11,505 nucleotides of DNA from an uncultured Bacillota bacterium (GTDB taxonomy: Bacteria > Bacillota_I > Bacilli_A > RFN20 > CAG-449): assembly GCA_905204225.1 (NCBI GenBank), contig CAJKZK010000057.1, positions 1-11,505 on the forward strand. Reading direction: 5' to 3'. The stretch's first letter is position 1. Every line of letters begins with the position of its first letter. Below are positions 1 through 7,283 of this stretch, one piece after another. A program made the translations under genes and the position numbers. Under the pieces are notes generated by a model. It saw nothing but the letters and a program-made list of their open reading frames with translations. It was not told where the DNA came from and searched no databases.

Positions 1-2
1 CA

Positions 3-54
3 TATAATAAAAAAATATTATTATTTTCGTTTGAAGTTTAGTGAAATTAAACTT
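3..54 (+). promoter_or_regulatory. promoter -10 and inverted-repeat operator of the polyamine operon
   Basis: A perfect TATAAT lies at 3-8; its -35 would be outside the window. Downstream, AAGTTTA (34-40) and TAAACTT (48-54) form a perfect 7-bp inverted repeat around a 7-nt spacer. It lies just before the XRE-cupin gene, where such regulators usually bind their own operator. Bound protein would block elongation from the 3-8 promoter. A second possible -35, TTGAAG at 31-36, overlaps the left arm, but no good -10 follows at the right distance. Repeat and -10 are seen directly; the operator role is inferred. Confidence 0.5.
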
Positions 55-88
55 AATTCTTAAAAGCATCAAACCAAAGGGAGGTTAT

Positions 89-628
89 ATGATTAACATT
101 GGTAAAAAAATTAAAAATCTTCGTACCTTAAATAATTTAACTCAAGAAGAACTTGCTTCAAGATGTGATTTAACAAAAGGTTATATTTCCCAATTAGAAA
201 ATGATCTCACTTCCCCTTCTATTGCTACATTAGTAGATATTCTTGATGTATTAGGAACTAATTTAAATGAATTTTTTTCTAGCGATACTATTTCAGAAAA
301 AATTGTTTTTACTAAAGAAGACTATTTTTCAAAAAATAATGAATATGGAGTAATTACTTGGCTAATTACAAACGCTCAAAAAAATGAAATGGAGCCAATT
401 TTACTAAACCTATACCCTAATCAAGAAACGCCACATGATTATCCCCATGAGGGAGAAGAATTTGGTTTTGTTCTAGAAGGAAGCATTTTGGTTTGTTTAG
501 ATAATCAAAAATTTAAATGTAAAAAAGGTGAATCATTTTACTATTCATCAAGTAAAACACATTATCTAAAAAATACCTCATCAACAAATGCAAAAATTAT
601 TTGGATTTCAAGTCCACCAAATTTCTAA
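89..628 (+). CDS. XRE-family HTH regulator with C-terminal cupin domain (PuuR-like)
   Basis: Transcriptional regulator of 179 residues, probably sensing polyamine or a related small ligand and controlling the transporter genes behind it. Residues 4-62 form an XRE helix-turn-helix (LTQEELASRCDLTKGYISQLE at 17-37 is the recognition region); residues 105-175 form a cupin barrel with PHEGEEFGFVLEG (119-131) and H158 as possible metal or ligand contacts. The start at 89 is chosen because AAAGGGAGG (76-84) lies 4 nt upstream and the HTH begins there. An in-frame GTG at 41 would add 16 residues, lacks a ribosome site and would run through the inverted repeat. The stop is 21 bp before potA, so the two are cotranscribed. 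Family and layout are seen; the ligand is inferred from the operon. Confidence 0.9.
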   Translation: MINIGKKIKNLRTLNNLTQEELASRCDLTKGYISQLENDLTSPSIATLVDILDVLGTNLNEFFSSDTISEKIVFTKEDYFSKNNEYGVITWLITNAQKNEMEPILLNLYPNQETPHDYPHEGEEFGFVLEGSILVCLDNQKFKCKKGESFYYSSSKTHYLKNTSSTNAKIIWISSPPNF

Positions 629-649
629 TTTAAGTAAAGGAGAATTAAT

Positions 650-2173
650 ATGGAAGAAAAAAAAGATTATATTATCGAATTAGAAAATGTTTTTAAAAAA
701 TTTGATGACTCAGAAACTTATGTTGTCGAAGACTTTAATCTAAAAATTAAGAAAGGTGAATTTGTAACTTTCTTAGGTCCTTCAGGTTGTGGTAAAACTA
801 CTACTTTAAGAATGATTGCAGGATTTGATACTCCTACAAGTGGAAAAATATTATTAAACGGGAAAGACATCGCGCATCTTCCTCCATACAAAAGACCAAT
901 TAATACAGTATTCCAAAGATATGCTTTATTTGCACATTTGAATGTCTTTGACAATATTGCTTTTGGTTTAAATATCAAAAAAGTACCTTATACTTATAAA
1001 GATAAAAATGGTGAAGAAAAAACTAAAATGGTTCATTTAAGTAAAGATGCAATTGTTAAAAAAGTTCAAAAAGCTTTAGCCTTAGTTGATTTAGAAGGTT
1101 TTGAAAATAGAGATATAGCTACTTTATCAGGTGGTCAACAACAAAGAATTGCAATTGCTAGAGCAATAGTAAACGAACCAGAAATCTTACTTTTAGATGA
1201 ACCTTTAGGTGCATTAGATTTAAAAATGAGAAAAGAAATGCAACTTGAATTAAAAGAAATGCATAAAAAATTAGGTATTACATTTATTTATGTTACTCAT
1301 GATCAAGAAGAAGCATTAACAATGTCAGATACAATTGTTGTTATGGCAGATGGTATTATCCAACAAGTTGGTAAACCAAAAGAAATATATGATGAACCTA
1401 AAAATGCTTTTGTTGCAGATTTCATTGGTGAATCTAATATTTATACAGGCACAATTTTTAAAGATCATAATGTTAAAATATTAAATAATTTATTTAAAAT
1501 GGTTGATGATTTCCCTATTAATGAAAAAGTTGATGTTGTTTTAAGACCAGAAGATATCATTTTAGGTGAACCTGGTAAAGGTATTGTTGATGGAATAATC
1601 AAATCTAAAATATTTAAAGGAATTCATTATCAATATGTTATTATGGTTGGTAAAAATGAAGTTATAGCCCAAACTACAGAATCTTATCCTCAAGAACAAT
1701 TAGTTTCTATTAATGTTTTACCTAATAACATTCATATTATGCGTAGAGAAATTTCTACAAATGTTTATGATGATGCTTATATTAATAAAAATAATAAAGT
1801 TGTTTTTGCTGGTGCTGAATGGGAATGTGATTTAACAAAATTACTTAAAAATTCTCATTTAGATGAAGAAGGTTATTTAATTGGTGAAGATAATAAAAAA
1901 TATGATTTAAATGATGCTGATGTTATAGTTAATGTCGATATGCAAGATGTCCAAATGTCAGATAAAATTGATGAAGGAAATATAAGTGGCTCAATTATTC
2001 AAATGGTTTATAAAGGAGACCATTATCAATATATTGTTAGGACCGAGGACGAAGAAGATTTCGTTGTTGATAATGAATGGACATGGAATGAAAGTGATAT
2101 AGTTTCAATTATTATTGATCCAAGTAAAATAAAATTAAGATTAAAAGGAGATATTAAAAAATATGAAATTTAG
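650..2173 (+). CDS. potA: spermidine/putrescine ABC transporter ATP-binding protein PotA, extended form
   Basis: Cytoplasmic ATPase that powers polyamine import through PotB/PotC. All ABC motifs are present: Walker A GPSGCGKT (43-50), Q-loop Q89, signature LSGGQ (159-163), Walker B LLLDEP (180-185), switch H217. About 20 extra charged residues (112-132) sit in the helical subdomain. At 507 residues it is well over the usual 350-380. The excess is a second TOBE-like unit: residues 290-365 contain GIIKSKIFKGIHYQYVI and residues 424-500 contain GSIIQMVYKGDHYQYIV, in matching register, joined by a linker of about 60 residues. AAAGGAG at 636-642 precedes the ATG by 7 nt. The 3' end overlaps potB by 11 bp. 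Assignment to polyamines over other CUT1-like substrates rests on the PotB, PotC and PotD partners. Confidence 0.95.
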   Translation: MEEKKDYIIELENVFKKFDDSETYVVEDFNLKIKKGEFVTFLGPSGCGKTTTLRMIAGFDTPTSGKILLNGKDIAHLPPYKRPINTVFQRYALFAHLNVFDNIAFGLNIKKVPYTYKDKNGEEKTKMVHLSKDAIVKKVQKALALVDLEGFENRDIATLSGGQQQRIAIARAIVNEPEILLLDEPLGALDLKMRKEMQLELKEMHKKLGITFIYVTHDQEEALTMSDTIVVMADGIIQQVGKPKEIYDEPKNAFVADFIGESNIYTGTIFKDHNVKILNNLFKMVDDFPINEKVDVVLRPEDIILGEPGKGIVDGIIKSKIFKGIHYQYVIMVGKNEVIAQTTESYPQEQLVSINVLPNNIHIMRREISTNVYDDAYINKNNKVVFAGAEWECDLTKLLKNSHLDEEGYLIGEDNKKYDLNDADVIVNVDMQDVQMSDKIDEGNISGSIIQMVYKGDHYQYIVRTEDEEDFVVDNEWTWNESDIVSIIIDPSKIKLRLKGDIKKYEI

Positions 2174-2960
2174 ATTTCAAAGAAAATATCTTTCTATTCC
2201 TTATTTATTATTTCTTTTATTTTTTGTTGTAGTACCTATTTTATTAATTGTGTTCTACGCATTTACAGATAAAGGACAAGCAGGTATTTCATTTAATAAT
2301 TTTAGAAAATTCTTCTCTGACATGACTAATGTAAATGTATTATTGATTTCATTAGTCTTTGCAATTGTAAATACTGCTCTTTGTTTAATTATTGGTTATC
2401 CAATAGCATATATCTTAGCTAATAAAAAATATAATAAAAATCGTGTTATCGTTTTATTATTTATAATGCCTATGTGGATTAATTTTGTTATTAGAACTGG
2501 TGCTACTAGAGAATTATTAACTTGGATGGGAATAGGTGGAGGTACACATCCAGAACTAGCTACAATTATTGGCTTAGTTTATAACTATTTACCATTTGTT
2601 ATCCTTCCAATTTATTCAACAATGTTAAAAATGGATAAAAGTCAAATTGAAGCAAGTTATGATTTAGGAGCTAATGGATTTCAAACTTTTTCAAAAGTAA
2701 TAATTCCTATGACTATGCCTGGAATTATATCTGGAGTAACAATGGTTTTTATGCCAACAATCTCTTCTTATGTTATTTCTGATTTATTATCTGAATACAA
2801 TGTTGTTTTATTCGGTTCATATATTGATTTATATTTCAATCAAAATGATTGGAATTTCGGTTCATTTATGGCCTTAATAATGCTTTTATTAATTGGTATA
2901 AGTGTTTTTGTTACAAATAAATTCTCTAAAGAAGAAAATGCGAGGACTTCATTATGGTAA
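2163..2960 (+). CDS. potB: spermidine/putrescine ABC transporter permease PotB
   Basis: Integral membrane subunit of 265 residues, normal family length. Six hydrophobic helices are visible near 12-34, 61-88, 95-112, 132-155, 186-206 and 235-252. The EAA loop that docks on the ATPase is EASYDLGANGFQTFSKVIIP (163-182), followed by MTMPGIISG. Translation starts inside the end of potA (11-bp overlap), with AAAAGGAG at 2143-2150, 12 nt before the ATG. This is longer than usual and suggests translational coupling to PotA. It overlaps potC by 7 bp. Pairs with PotC as a heterodimeric pore. Confidence 0.93.
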   Translation: MKFRFQRKYLSIPYLLFLLFFVVVPILLIVFYAFTDKGQAGISFNNFRKFFSDMTNVNVLLISLVFAIVNTALCLIIGYPIAYILANKKYNKNRVIVLLFIMPMWINFVIRTGATRELLTWMGIGGGTHPELATIIGLVYNYLPFVILPIYSTMLKMDKSQIEASYDLGANGFQTFSKVIIPMTMPGIISGVTMVFMPTISSYVISDLLSEYNVVLFGSYIDLYFNQNDWNFGSFMALIMLLLIGISVFVTNKFSKEENARTSLW

Positions 2961-3754
2961 AGAAAATTTTAGCTAAAGGTTTTATATATTTAATGTTATT
3001 TTTAATGTATTTACCAATTTTCGTTTTAATTATATTCTCTTTCACTTCTTCAGAAACTATTGGTGTTTGGAGTGGTTTTACTTTTGAATTATATGGAAAA
3101 ATGTTTGCTAATCAAGATTTAATGGTAGCAATTGGTAATACAATTTTAATTGCGTTTGTTTCTGCTATTGTATCAACAATTATTGGTACTTTAGGAGCAA
3201 TAGGAACATTCTATAGCTCAAAAAGATACAAGAAAACAATCGAAACAATAACACAATTACCAGTTGTTAATGCTGAAATTGTTATGGCATTATCATTAGC
3301 AGTCTTATTTGTTACTATTACAGGTGGTAAATTTACATTCTTTACTTTACTTGTAGGTCATGTAGTTTTAACTGTAGCTTTTGTTTATTTATCTGTTAAA
3401 CCTAAATTACAACAAATGGATCCAAACATTTATGAAGCTGCTTTAGATTTAGGAGCTTCTCCTAGAAAAGCCTTATTCAAAGTAATATTACCAGAAATTT
3501 TACCTGGAATATTATCAGGATTTATGCTTTCATTAACTTTATCTTTAGATGATTTTGTTATTACTCAATATTTAAAAGAACCAAGTTTTGAAACATTATC
3601 AACATATGTTCAAAAAATTCTTTCAAAAAGACCTATGCCACCAGAAGTAAGAGCATTAACTACTTTTATCTTCTTATTAGCAGTAACTATTGTTATTGTT
3701 AATAATATTCATTCAAAACGTGAACAAGCTAAATTAGCTAAGAAAGGAAATTAA
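2954..3754 (+). CDS. potC: spermidine/putrescine ABC transporter permease PotC
   Basis: Second membrane subunit, 266 residues, with helices near 8-30, 57-86, 104-122, 130-147, 183-204 and 233-251. The EAA loop is YEAALDLGASPRKALFKVILP (160-180), then EILPGILSG. The ATG lies within the end of potB; GAGGA (2942-2946) is 7 nt upstream. The SLDDFVIT segment (197-204) and the conserved TLSTYV region are typical of PotC, which helps tell it from PotB. The gene stops 4 bp before potD. In some low-GC bacteria potC and potD are fused; here they are separate frames with their own ribosome sites. Confidence 0.93.
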   Translation: MVKKILAKGFIYLMLFLMYLPIFVLIIFSFTSSETIGVWSGFTFELYGKMFANQDLMVAIGNTILIAFVSAIVSTIIGTLGAIGTFYSSKRYKKTIETITQLPVVNAEIVMALSLAVLFVTITGGKFTFFTLLVGHVVLTVAFVYLSVKPKLQQMDPNIYEAALDLGASPRKALFKVILPEILPGILSGFMLSLTLSLDDFVITQYLKEPSFETLSTYVQKILSKRPMPPEVRALTTFIFLLAVTIVIVNNIHSKREQAKLAKKGN

Positions 3755-3758
3755 GATT

Positions 3759-5456
3759 ATGAACAAAAATAAATTATTTACTTTATGTCTTCTTTCTCTT
3801 CTTACTTTAGGAAGCTGTGGAGAACAAACTGAAGAAAATAAAATACCTGCATATTATAAAGATGAATTACCTGAAAAAGTATCAGGTTTTGAAGGACAAA
3901 CGTTAACTATTTATAATTGTGAAGATTATATTTCTTCAACTTTTGATGAAGAAGAAGGCTATATTGATTTAATTGCCTTGTTTGAATATATGTATGATGT
4001 TAAAGTAAATTATTATACTTTCGATACAGTTGAAACAATGTATAATCAAATGAATTTACAAAATGAAGGATATTATGATTTAATATGCCCTTCTGATTAC
4101 ATGATTCAAAGATTAATTAATGAAGATAAACTTGAAAAAATGGATACTACTAAATTAGATGTATATAATAAATATGCTGCTAAAAACATTAAAACAACTC
4201 TTGATAACATGGAAGCATCTGTTCTTGATGAAAATGGAAACAAAAAGAAATTAGGTGATTATGCTGCTGGATATATGTGGGGCACTATGGGTGTTATTTA
4301 TGATCCTAATTTTGTTAAAGAAGAAGATACTTATTCTTGGGATGTTTATTGGGATACAGATTATTATAAATATGCATCTATTAAAAATTCTATGAGAGAT
4401 ACTTATGTTGTAGGTATTCTTCATGCTTATAAAGATGAATTAGATAGTCGTAGAAATGAATTATTAAACGGAAGAAAAGAAGAAGATTTATCTAAAGAAG
4501 AATATGATGAATATTTAGATGCATATTCAAAAATATTACAAGAAGTATTTGATAGACATGGTGAAAAAGATATTAAATTAGTTAAAGAAGAATTATCTTC
4601 CTTAAAAAACAATATTTATGGTTTTGAAGTAGATTCAGGTAAAAATGATATAATTGATGGTAAAATCAAAATGAATTTAGCTTGGTCAGGAGATGCAGTT
4701 TATTCAATTAATGAAGCATATTCATCAAGTGAAAAAGAATTATATTATACAGTTCCTCTTGAAGGAAGTAATATTTGGTATGATGCTTGGTGTTTACCAA
4801 AAGGATCAAATACAGAATTATCTTATGCATTTATCAATTTCCTTTCAGATCCAGCATATGCTGCTGCTAATATGAATTATATTGGTTATACATCATTTAT
4901 TGCTAGTGAAGATGTCTTTAACACAATCGCTCCATGGTATGGCGCTACTGAATATTATAATGATGATGAATATTATGCTGTTTATGATGATAATAATGAA
5001 TTAATTGATGCTTCAATGGTTCATTATAACAATAAATTTTATCAATGTATTAAAGATTCTCAAGGTAATTTACCAACAAATGAAGAATATTTTGAAGAAG
5101 TAAGTGAAGAAGATTCTCCACTAGATGAAAGTTATGATTTATCTCATTATTTCAAAGATTTACTTCCAGAAGGTAAAAAAAGCGTTATTTATCCATTTGA
5201 CGAATATTATCTTAATACATTAGAAGCACAATATCCTTCAGTAAACACTATTAAAAGATGTGCAGTCATGAATGATTTTGGAGATGCAAATGATGATGTT
5301 GTTATTATGTGGTCTCAAGTAAGAGCATATACCAATATGGTTCCATATTATGTAATATTAATTTGTTGTTTATGTTCTATACCTTTATATTTTATATATA
5401 AAATTTATCAAAAAATAAATGATAAAAAATTAGAAAAAATTATCAACAATAAATAA
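3759..5456 (+). CDS. potD: polyamine-binding lipoprotein PotD with C-terminal membrane helix
   Basis: Extracellular receptor that delivers spermidine/putrescine to PotBC. Residues 1-20 are a lipoprotein signal ending in LGSC, with C20 the lipidated cysteine. The solute-binding fold follows: TLTIYNCEDYI (48-58), YDLICPSDYMIQRLI (106-120), AGYMWGTMGVIYDP (170-183), LAWSGDAVYSINEA (307-320), YDAWCLPKGS (341-350) and FINFLSDPAYAAANMNYIGY (358-377). At 565 residues it is far longer than the usual 350. The excess is a charged helical insert (about 225-290), an acidic Tyr-rich stretch (about 399-465), and a C-terminal hydrophobic helix (about 527-547) with a lysine-rich tail. AAGGAA at 3744-3749 is the ribosome site. 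Last gene of the operon. Confidence 0.92.
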   Translation: MNKNKLFTLCLLSLLTLGSCGEQTEENKIPAYYKDELPEKVSGFEGQTLTIYNCEDYISSTFDEEEGYIDLIALFEYMYDVKVNYYTFDTVETMYNQMNLQNEGYYDLICPSDYMIQRLINEDKLEKMDTTKLDVYNKYAAKNIKTTLDNMEASVLDENGNKKKLGDYAAGYMWGTMGVIYDPNFVKEEDTYSWDVYWDTDYYKYASIKNSMRDTYVVGILHAYKDELDSRRNELLNGRKEEDLSKEEYDEYLDAYSKILQEVFDRHGEKDIKLVKEELSSLKNNIYGFEVDSGKNDIIDGKIKMNLAWSGDAVYSINEAYSSSEKELYYTVPLEGSNIWYDAWCLPKGSNTELSYAFINFLSDPAYAAANMNYIGYTSFIASEDVFNTIAPWYGATEYYNDDEYYAVYDDNNELIDASMVHYNNKFYQCIKDSQGNLPTNEEYFEEVSEEDSPLDESYDLSHYFKDLLPEGKKSVIYPFDEYYLNTLEAQYPSVNTIKRCAVMNDFGDANDDVVIMWSQVRAYTNMVPYYVILICCLCSIPLYFIYKIYQKINDKKLEKIINNK

Positions 5457-5460
5457 ATTA

Positions 5461-5490
5461 ATAGCCTTTCAATTTTGGAAGGCTATTTTT
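5461..5490. terminator. bidirectional intrinsic terminator between potD and the serine dehydratase gene
   Basis: ATAGCCTTTC (5461-5470) and GGAAGGCTAT (5477-5486) form a 10-bp stem (one G-T pair) around AATTTT, followed by a T run to 5490. It starts 4 bp after the potD stop. On the other strand the same stem contains the dehydratase stop codon (5483-5485) and is followed by the T-rich TTAATTTATTTATT. It can therefore end both convergent units, though its + strand T run is short. Confidence 0.85.
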
Positions 5491-6667
5491 CATGGTAATT
5501 TTTAGCTAAACCACCTAAACTTGTTTCTTTATAATCTTTTCCCATATCTAAACCAGTTTGATACATAGTTTCAACCACAGTATCAAAAGATATTTTTCTT
5601 GAACTAGTTAAAAAAGAAGCAAGTAAACAAGCATCCATTGCTCTTAATGCTGCTACAGCATTTCTTTCAATACAAGGTATTTGTACTAATCCTTTAATTG
5701 GGTCACAAGTTAAGCCTAAATGATGTTCCATTGCTATTTCACTAGCATATTCAATTTCATCAATACTAGCCCCATTTAAATAACTATTAGCAGCACTTGC
5801 CATTGAACAAGCCGATCCAATTTCAGCTTGGCAACCTGCAAACGCTCCAGAAATAGAAGCATTTTGTTTAATAACATTACCAATAATTGAACTTACTGCT
5901 AAAGCATCAATAATTTCATCTTTAGAAAAATTTTTTTCATTTTGTAAATAATATAAAACAGCTGGCAAAACACCACTAGAGCCACATGTAGGAGCAGTTA
6001 CAATTGTCCCACCACTAGCATTTTCTTCACTAACAGCATAAGCATAAGAAGAAACTTTTTTCATGCGAGTTATATCACTTGATTCATTTTCTTTATTAAT
6101 AGATAAGCTTTTTGCTTTTCTTAAAACATGTAATCCACCTGGTAATTCACCACTAGCAGTTAAGCCATTATGAATTGATTCACACATTTTATCATAAATT
6201 AAAGATAAATAATCTTTTATATTTTCATCTTCAAAACGATAAACAAAATCTTTTAATGAAATATTTTCTTTTTTACAATATTCTTTTATTTCATAAAAAT
6301 TTTTAAATGGATAAATATCTTCTTCTAAATTATCAATACTCAATGCTCCACCACCTAAAGAAATAAATAATTGATTAATTAATAATTCATTATCATGATA
6401 AGCTAATATTTCAAAAGTATTAGGATGTAAAACTTTTTTATTAATATCAAAATTAACAATAGTCCTGTTTTCTCCTAATGTTTTTTTTATAATATAATCA
6501 GTTAAGTGACCTTTACCAGTTAAAGCTAATGATCCATATAAATTAACAATAAATTTATTACTATTTGGATATAACTTTAATATATATTCACAAGCTCTTT
6601 TAGGACCTATAGTATGTGATGATGATGGTCCAGGACCAATTCTAAATAAATAACGTAATGATTTCAT
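5483..6667 (-). CDS. sdaA: L-serine dehydratase (ammonia-lyase), single-chain iron-sulfur type
   Basis: Cytosolic [4Fe-4S] enzyme converting L-serine to pyruvate and ammonia. The N-terminal beta domain opens with GPGPSSSHTIGP (11-22); the catalytic alpha domain runs from about 150 and includes APTCGSSG (around 225-232). Three cysteines match the cluster ligands known from the Legionella enzyme in both context and spacing: C279 in GCQAEIG, C321 in LTCDP and C332 in IPCIER (gaps of 42 and 11). At 394 residues it is shorter than the roughly 455-residue E. coli SdaA and differs from the split SdaAA/SdaAB of Bacillus. The ATG at 6667 fits the family N terminus, but no Shine-Dalgarno precedes it. 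It stands alone, convergent with potD. Family assignment is firm; the symbol sdaA is by analogy. Confidence 0.93.
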   Translation of the reverse strand: MKSLRYLFRIGPGPSSSHTIGPKRACEYILKLYPNSNKFIVNLYGSLALTGKGHLTDYIIKKTLGENRTIVNFDINKKVLHPNTFEILAYHDNELLINQLFISLGGGALSIDNLEEDIYPFKNFYEIKEYCKKENISLKDFVYRFEDENIKDYLSLIYDKMCESIHNGLTASGELPGGLHVLRKAKSLSINKENESSDITRMKKVSSYAYAVSEENASGGTIVTAPTCGSSGVLPAVLYYLQNEKNFSKDEIIDALAVSSIIGNVIKQNASISGAFAGCQAEIGSACSMASAANSYLNGASIDEIEYASEIAMEHHLGLTCDPIKGLVQIPCIERNAVAALRAMDACLLASFLTSSRKISFDTVVETMYQTGLDMGKDYKETSLGGLAKNYHEK

Positions 6668-6675
6668 ATATTAAT

Positions 6676-6684
6676 AATATAGCA
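6676..6684 (-). promoter_or_regulatory. extended -10 promoter of the serine dehydratase gene
   Basis: On the minus strand TGCTATATT reads as an extended -10 (TG-n-TATATT). Only 8 nt separate the hexamer from the ATG at 6667, so transcription would begin at or beside the start codon. No convincing -35 lies 16-18 nt upstream, where the sequence is mostly T, and no AGGAGG-like sequence lies between. A leaderless transcript is the simplest reading; that is inference. Confidence 0.45.
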
Positions 6685-6794
6685 AAAAATGTAATTTAAA
6701 AAAATATTTTTCATATAATATTATTGTTTAAATTGTTTCATTAATTAATTAAACTAACAACTTTAAAATATTTTTCAAAATTTTAAATATTTTA

Positions 6795-6823
6795 TTGAAG
6801 TTTATCTATTCATTTGCTACAAT
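6795..6823 (+). promoter_or_regulatory. promoter of tRNA-Cys gene
   Basis: TTGAAG (6795-6800), a 17-nt spacer, and TACAAT (6818-6823) with TG at 6815-6816 make a strong sigma-A promoter with an extended -10. Transcription would begin near 6830, about 18 nt before the mature tRNA. The rest of the 6668-6847 gap is AT-rich. It contains a 13-nt repeat (AAAATATTTTTCA at 6701-6713 and 6765-6777) of no evident function. Confidence 0.8.
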
Positions 6824-6847
6824 CATACTTGCGAAAACAAGATAGGT

Positions 6848-6922
6848 GGTTCCTTAGCCAAGCTGGCAAGGCAACTGACTGCAACTCAGTGATCGTTGGT
6901 TCAAATCCGACAGGAACCTCCA
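6848..6922 (+). tRNA. tRNA-Cys (GCA)
   Basis: A 75-nt cloverleaf. Acceptor GGTTCCT pairs with AGGAACC; D-arm GCC/GGC; anticodon stem ACTGA/TCAGT with loop CTGCAAC (GCA at 6881-6883); T-arm GTTGG/CCGAC with loop TTCAAAT. The discriminator is T (U73, as expected for tRNA-Cys) and CCA is encoded at 6920-6922. The gene has its own promoter and is followed by a second promoter before the next tRNA. Confidence 0.96.
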
Positions 6923-6952
6923 AAAAATTTGCAATTTCTTATTTTAAAACAG

Positions 6953-6981
6953 TTGACATTTAGCAAAATATAAAGTATATT
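6953..6981 (+). promoter_or_regulatory. consensus promoter of the Arg-Pro-Ala tRNA unit
   Basis: Perfect TTGACA (6953-6958), 17-nt spacer, then TATATT (6976-6981). The predicted start is near 6988, only a few bases before tRNA-Arg. It lies between tRNA-Cys and tRNA-Arg, so the last three tRNAs can be transcribed independently of tRNA-Cys. Confidence 0.87.
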
Positions 6982-6991
6982 ATATAAGCTT

Positions 6992-7068
6992 GCGCTAGTA
7001 GCTCAACTGGATAGAGTATCAGACTACGAATCTGGGGGTTGCGAGTTCGATTCTTGCCTAGCGCGCCA
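6992..7068 (+). tRNA. tRNA-Arg (ACG)
   Basis: A 77-nt cloverleaf. Acceptor GCGCTAG pairs with CTAGCGC; anticodon loop CTACGAA holds ACG at 7026-7028; the T-arm contains GTTCGATTC; discriminator G and encoded CCA (7066-7068). A34 in this tRNA is normally edited to inosine by TadA to read CGU, CGC and CGA. It lies 9 bp before tRNA-Pro. Confidence 0.96.
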
Positions 7069-7077
7069 CTTAATTTT

Positions 7078-7154
7078 CGGGAAATAGCACAGCTTGGTAG
7101 TGCACCTGATTTGGGATCAGGGGGTCGCAGGTTCGAATCCTGTTTTCCCGACCA
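7078..7154 (+). tRNA. tRNA-Pro (UGG)
   Basis: A 77-nt cloverleaf. Acceptor CGGGAAA pairs with TTTCCCG; anticodon stem CCTGA/TCAGG with loop TTTGGGA (TGG at 7112-7114); T-arm with GTTCGAATC; discriminator A and encoded CCA (7152-7154). Separated from tRNA-Ala by 41 nt holding a small hairpin, CAGGA/TCCTG (7171-7185), perhaps a processing spacer. Confidence 0.96.
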
Positions 7155-7195
7155 TTTGATATAAATATCCCAGGATAAACTCCTGTTATATACAT

Positions 7196-7271
7196 GGGGC
7201 TGTAGCTCATCTGGGAGAGCATCTGATTTGCACTCAGAAGGTAGCGAGTTCGATCCTCGTCAGCTCCACCA
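7196..7271 (+). tRNA. tRNA-Ala (UGC)
   Basis: A 76-nt cloverleaf. Acceptor GGGGCTG pairs with CAGCTCC and includes the G3-U70 wobble that identifies alanine tRNA. Anticodon stem TCTGA/TCAGA with loop TTTGCAC (TGC at 7229-7231); T-loop TTCGATC; discriminator A and encoded CCA (7269-7271). Last tRNA before the terminator. Confidence 0.97.
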
Positions 7272-7283
7272 AAAGGATATTAT

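Noticed and set aside
41..88. GTG start at 41 giving a 195-residue regulator
   Set aside because: No ribosome site precedes it and it reads through the inverted repeat; the ATG at 89 has AAAGGGAGG just upstream and begins right at the HTH domain.
718..978. Minus-strand 86-codon frame inside potA
   Set aside because: Entirely opposite the conserved Walker A to Q-loop region of PotA; a shadow frame with no start signals.
4427..4875. Short frames on both strands inside potD (4427-4612 minus, 4693-4875 plus)
   Set aside because: They overlap the conserved PotD coding sequence in other frames, lack ribosome sites and show low-complexity translations.
6701..6777. 13-nt direct repeat AAAATATTTTTCA (6701-6713 and 6765-6777)
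   Set aside because: Almost pure A/T in a very AT-rich gap, so chance is likely; no spacing or symmetry suggests iterons or a CRISPR array.
6795..6804. TTGAAGTTTA shared between 31-40 (operator region) and 6795-6804 (tRNA-Cys promoter)
   Set aside because: Only the left half-site is shared; the second arm TAAACTT is missing at the tRNA promoter, and TTGAAG there is simply a -35 element.
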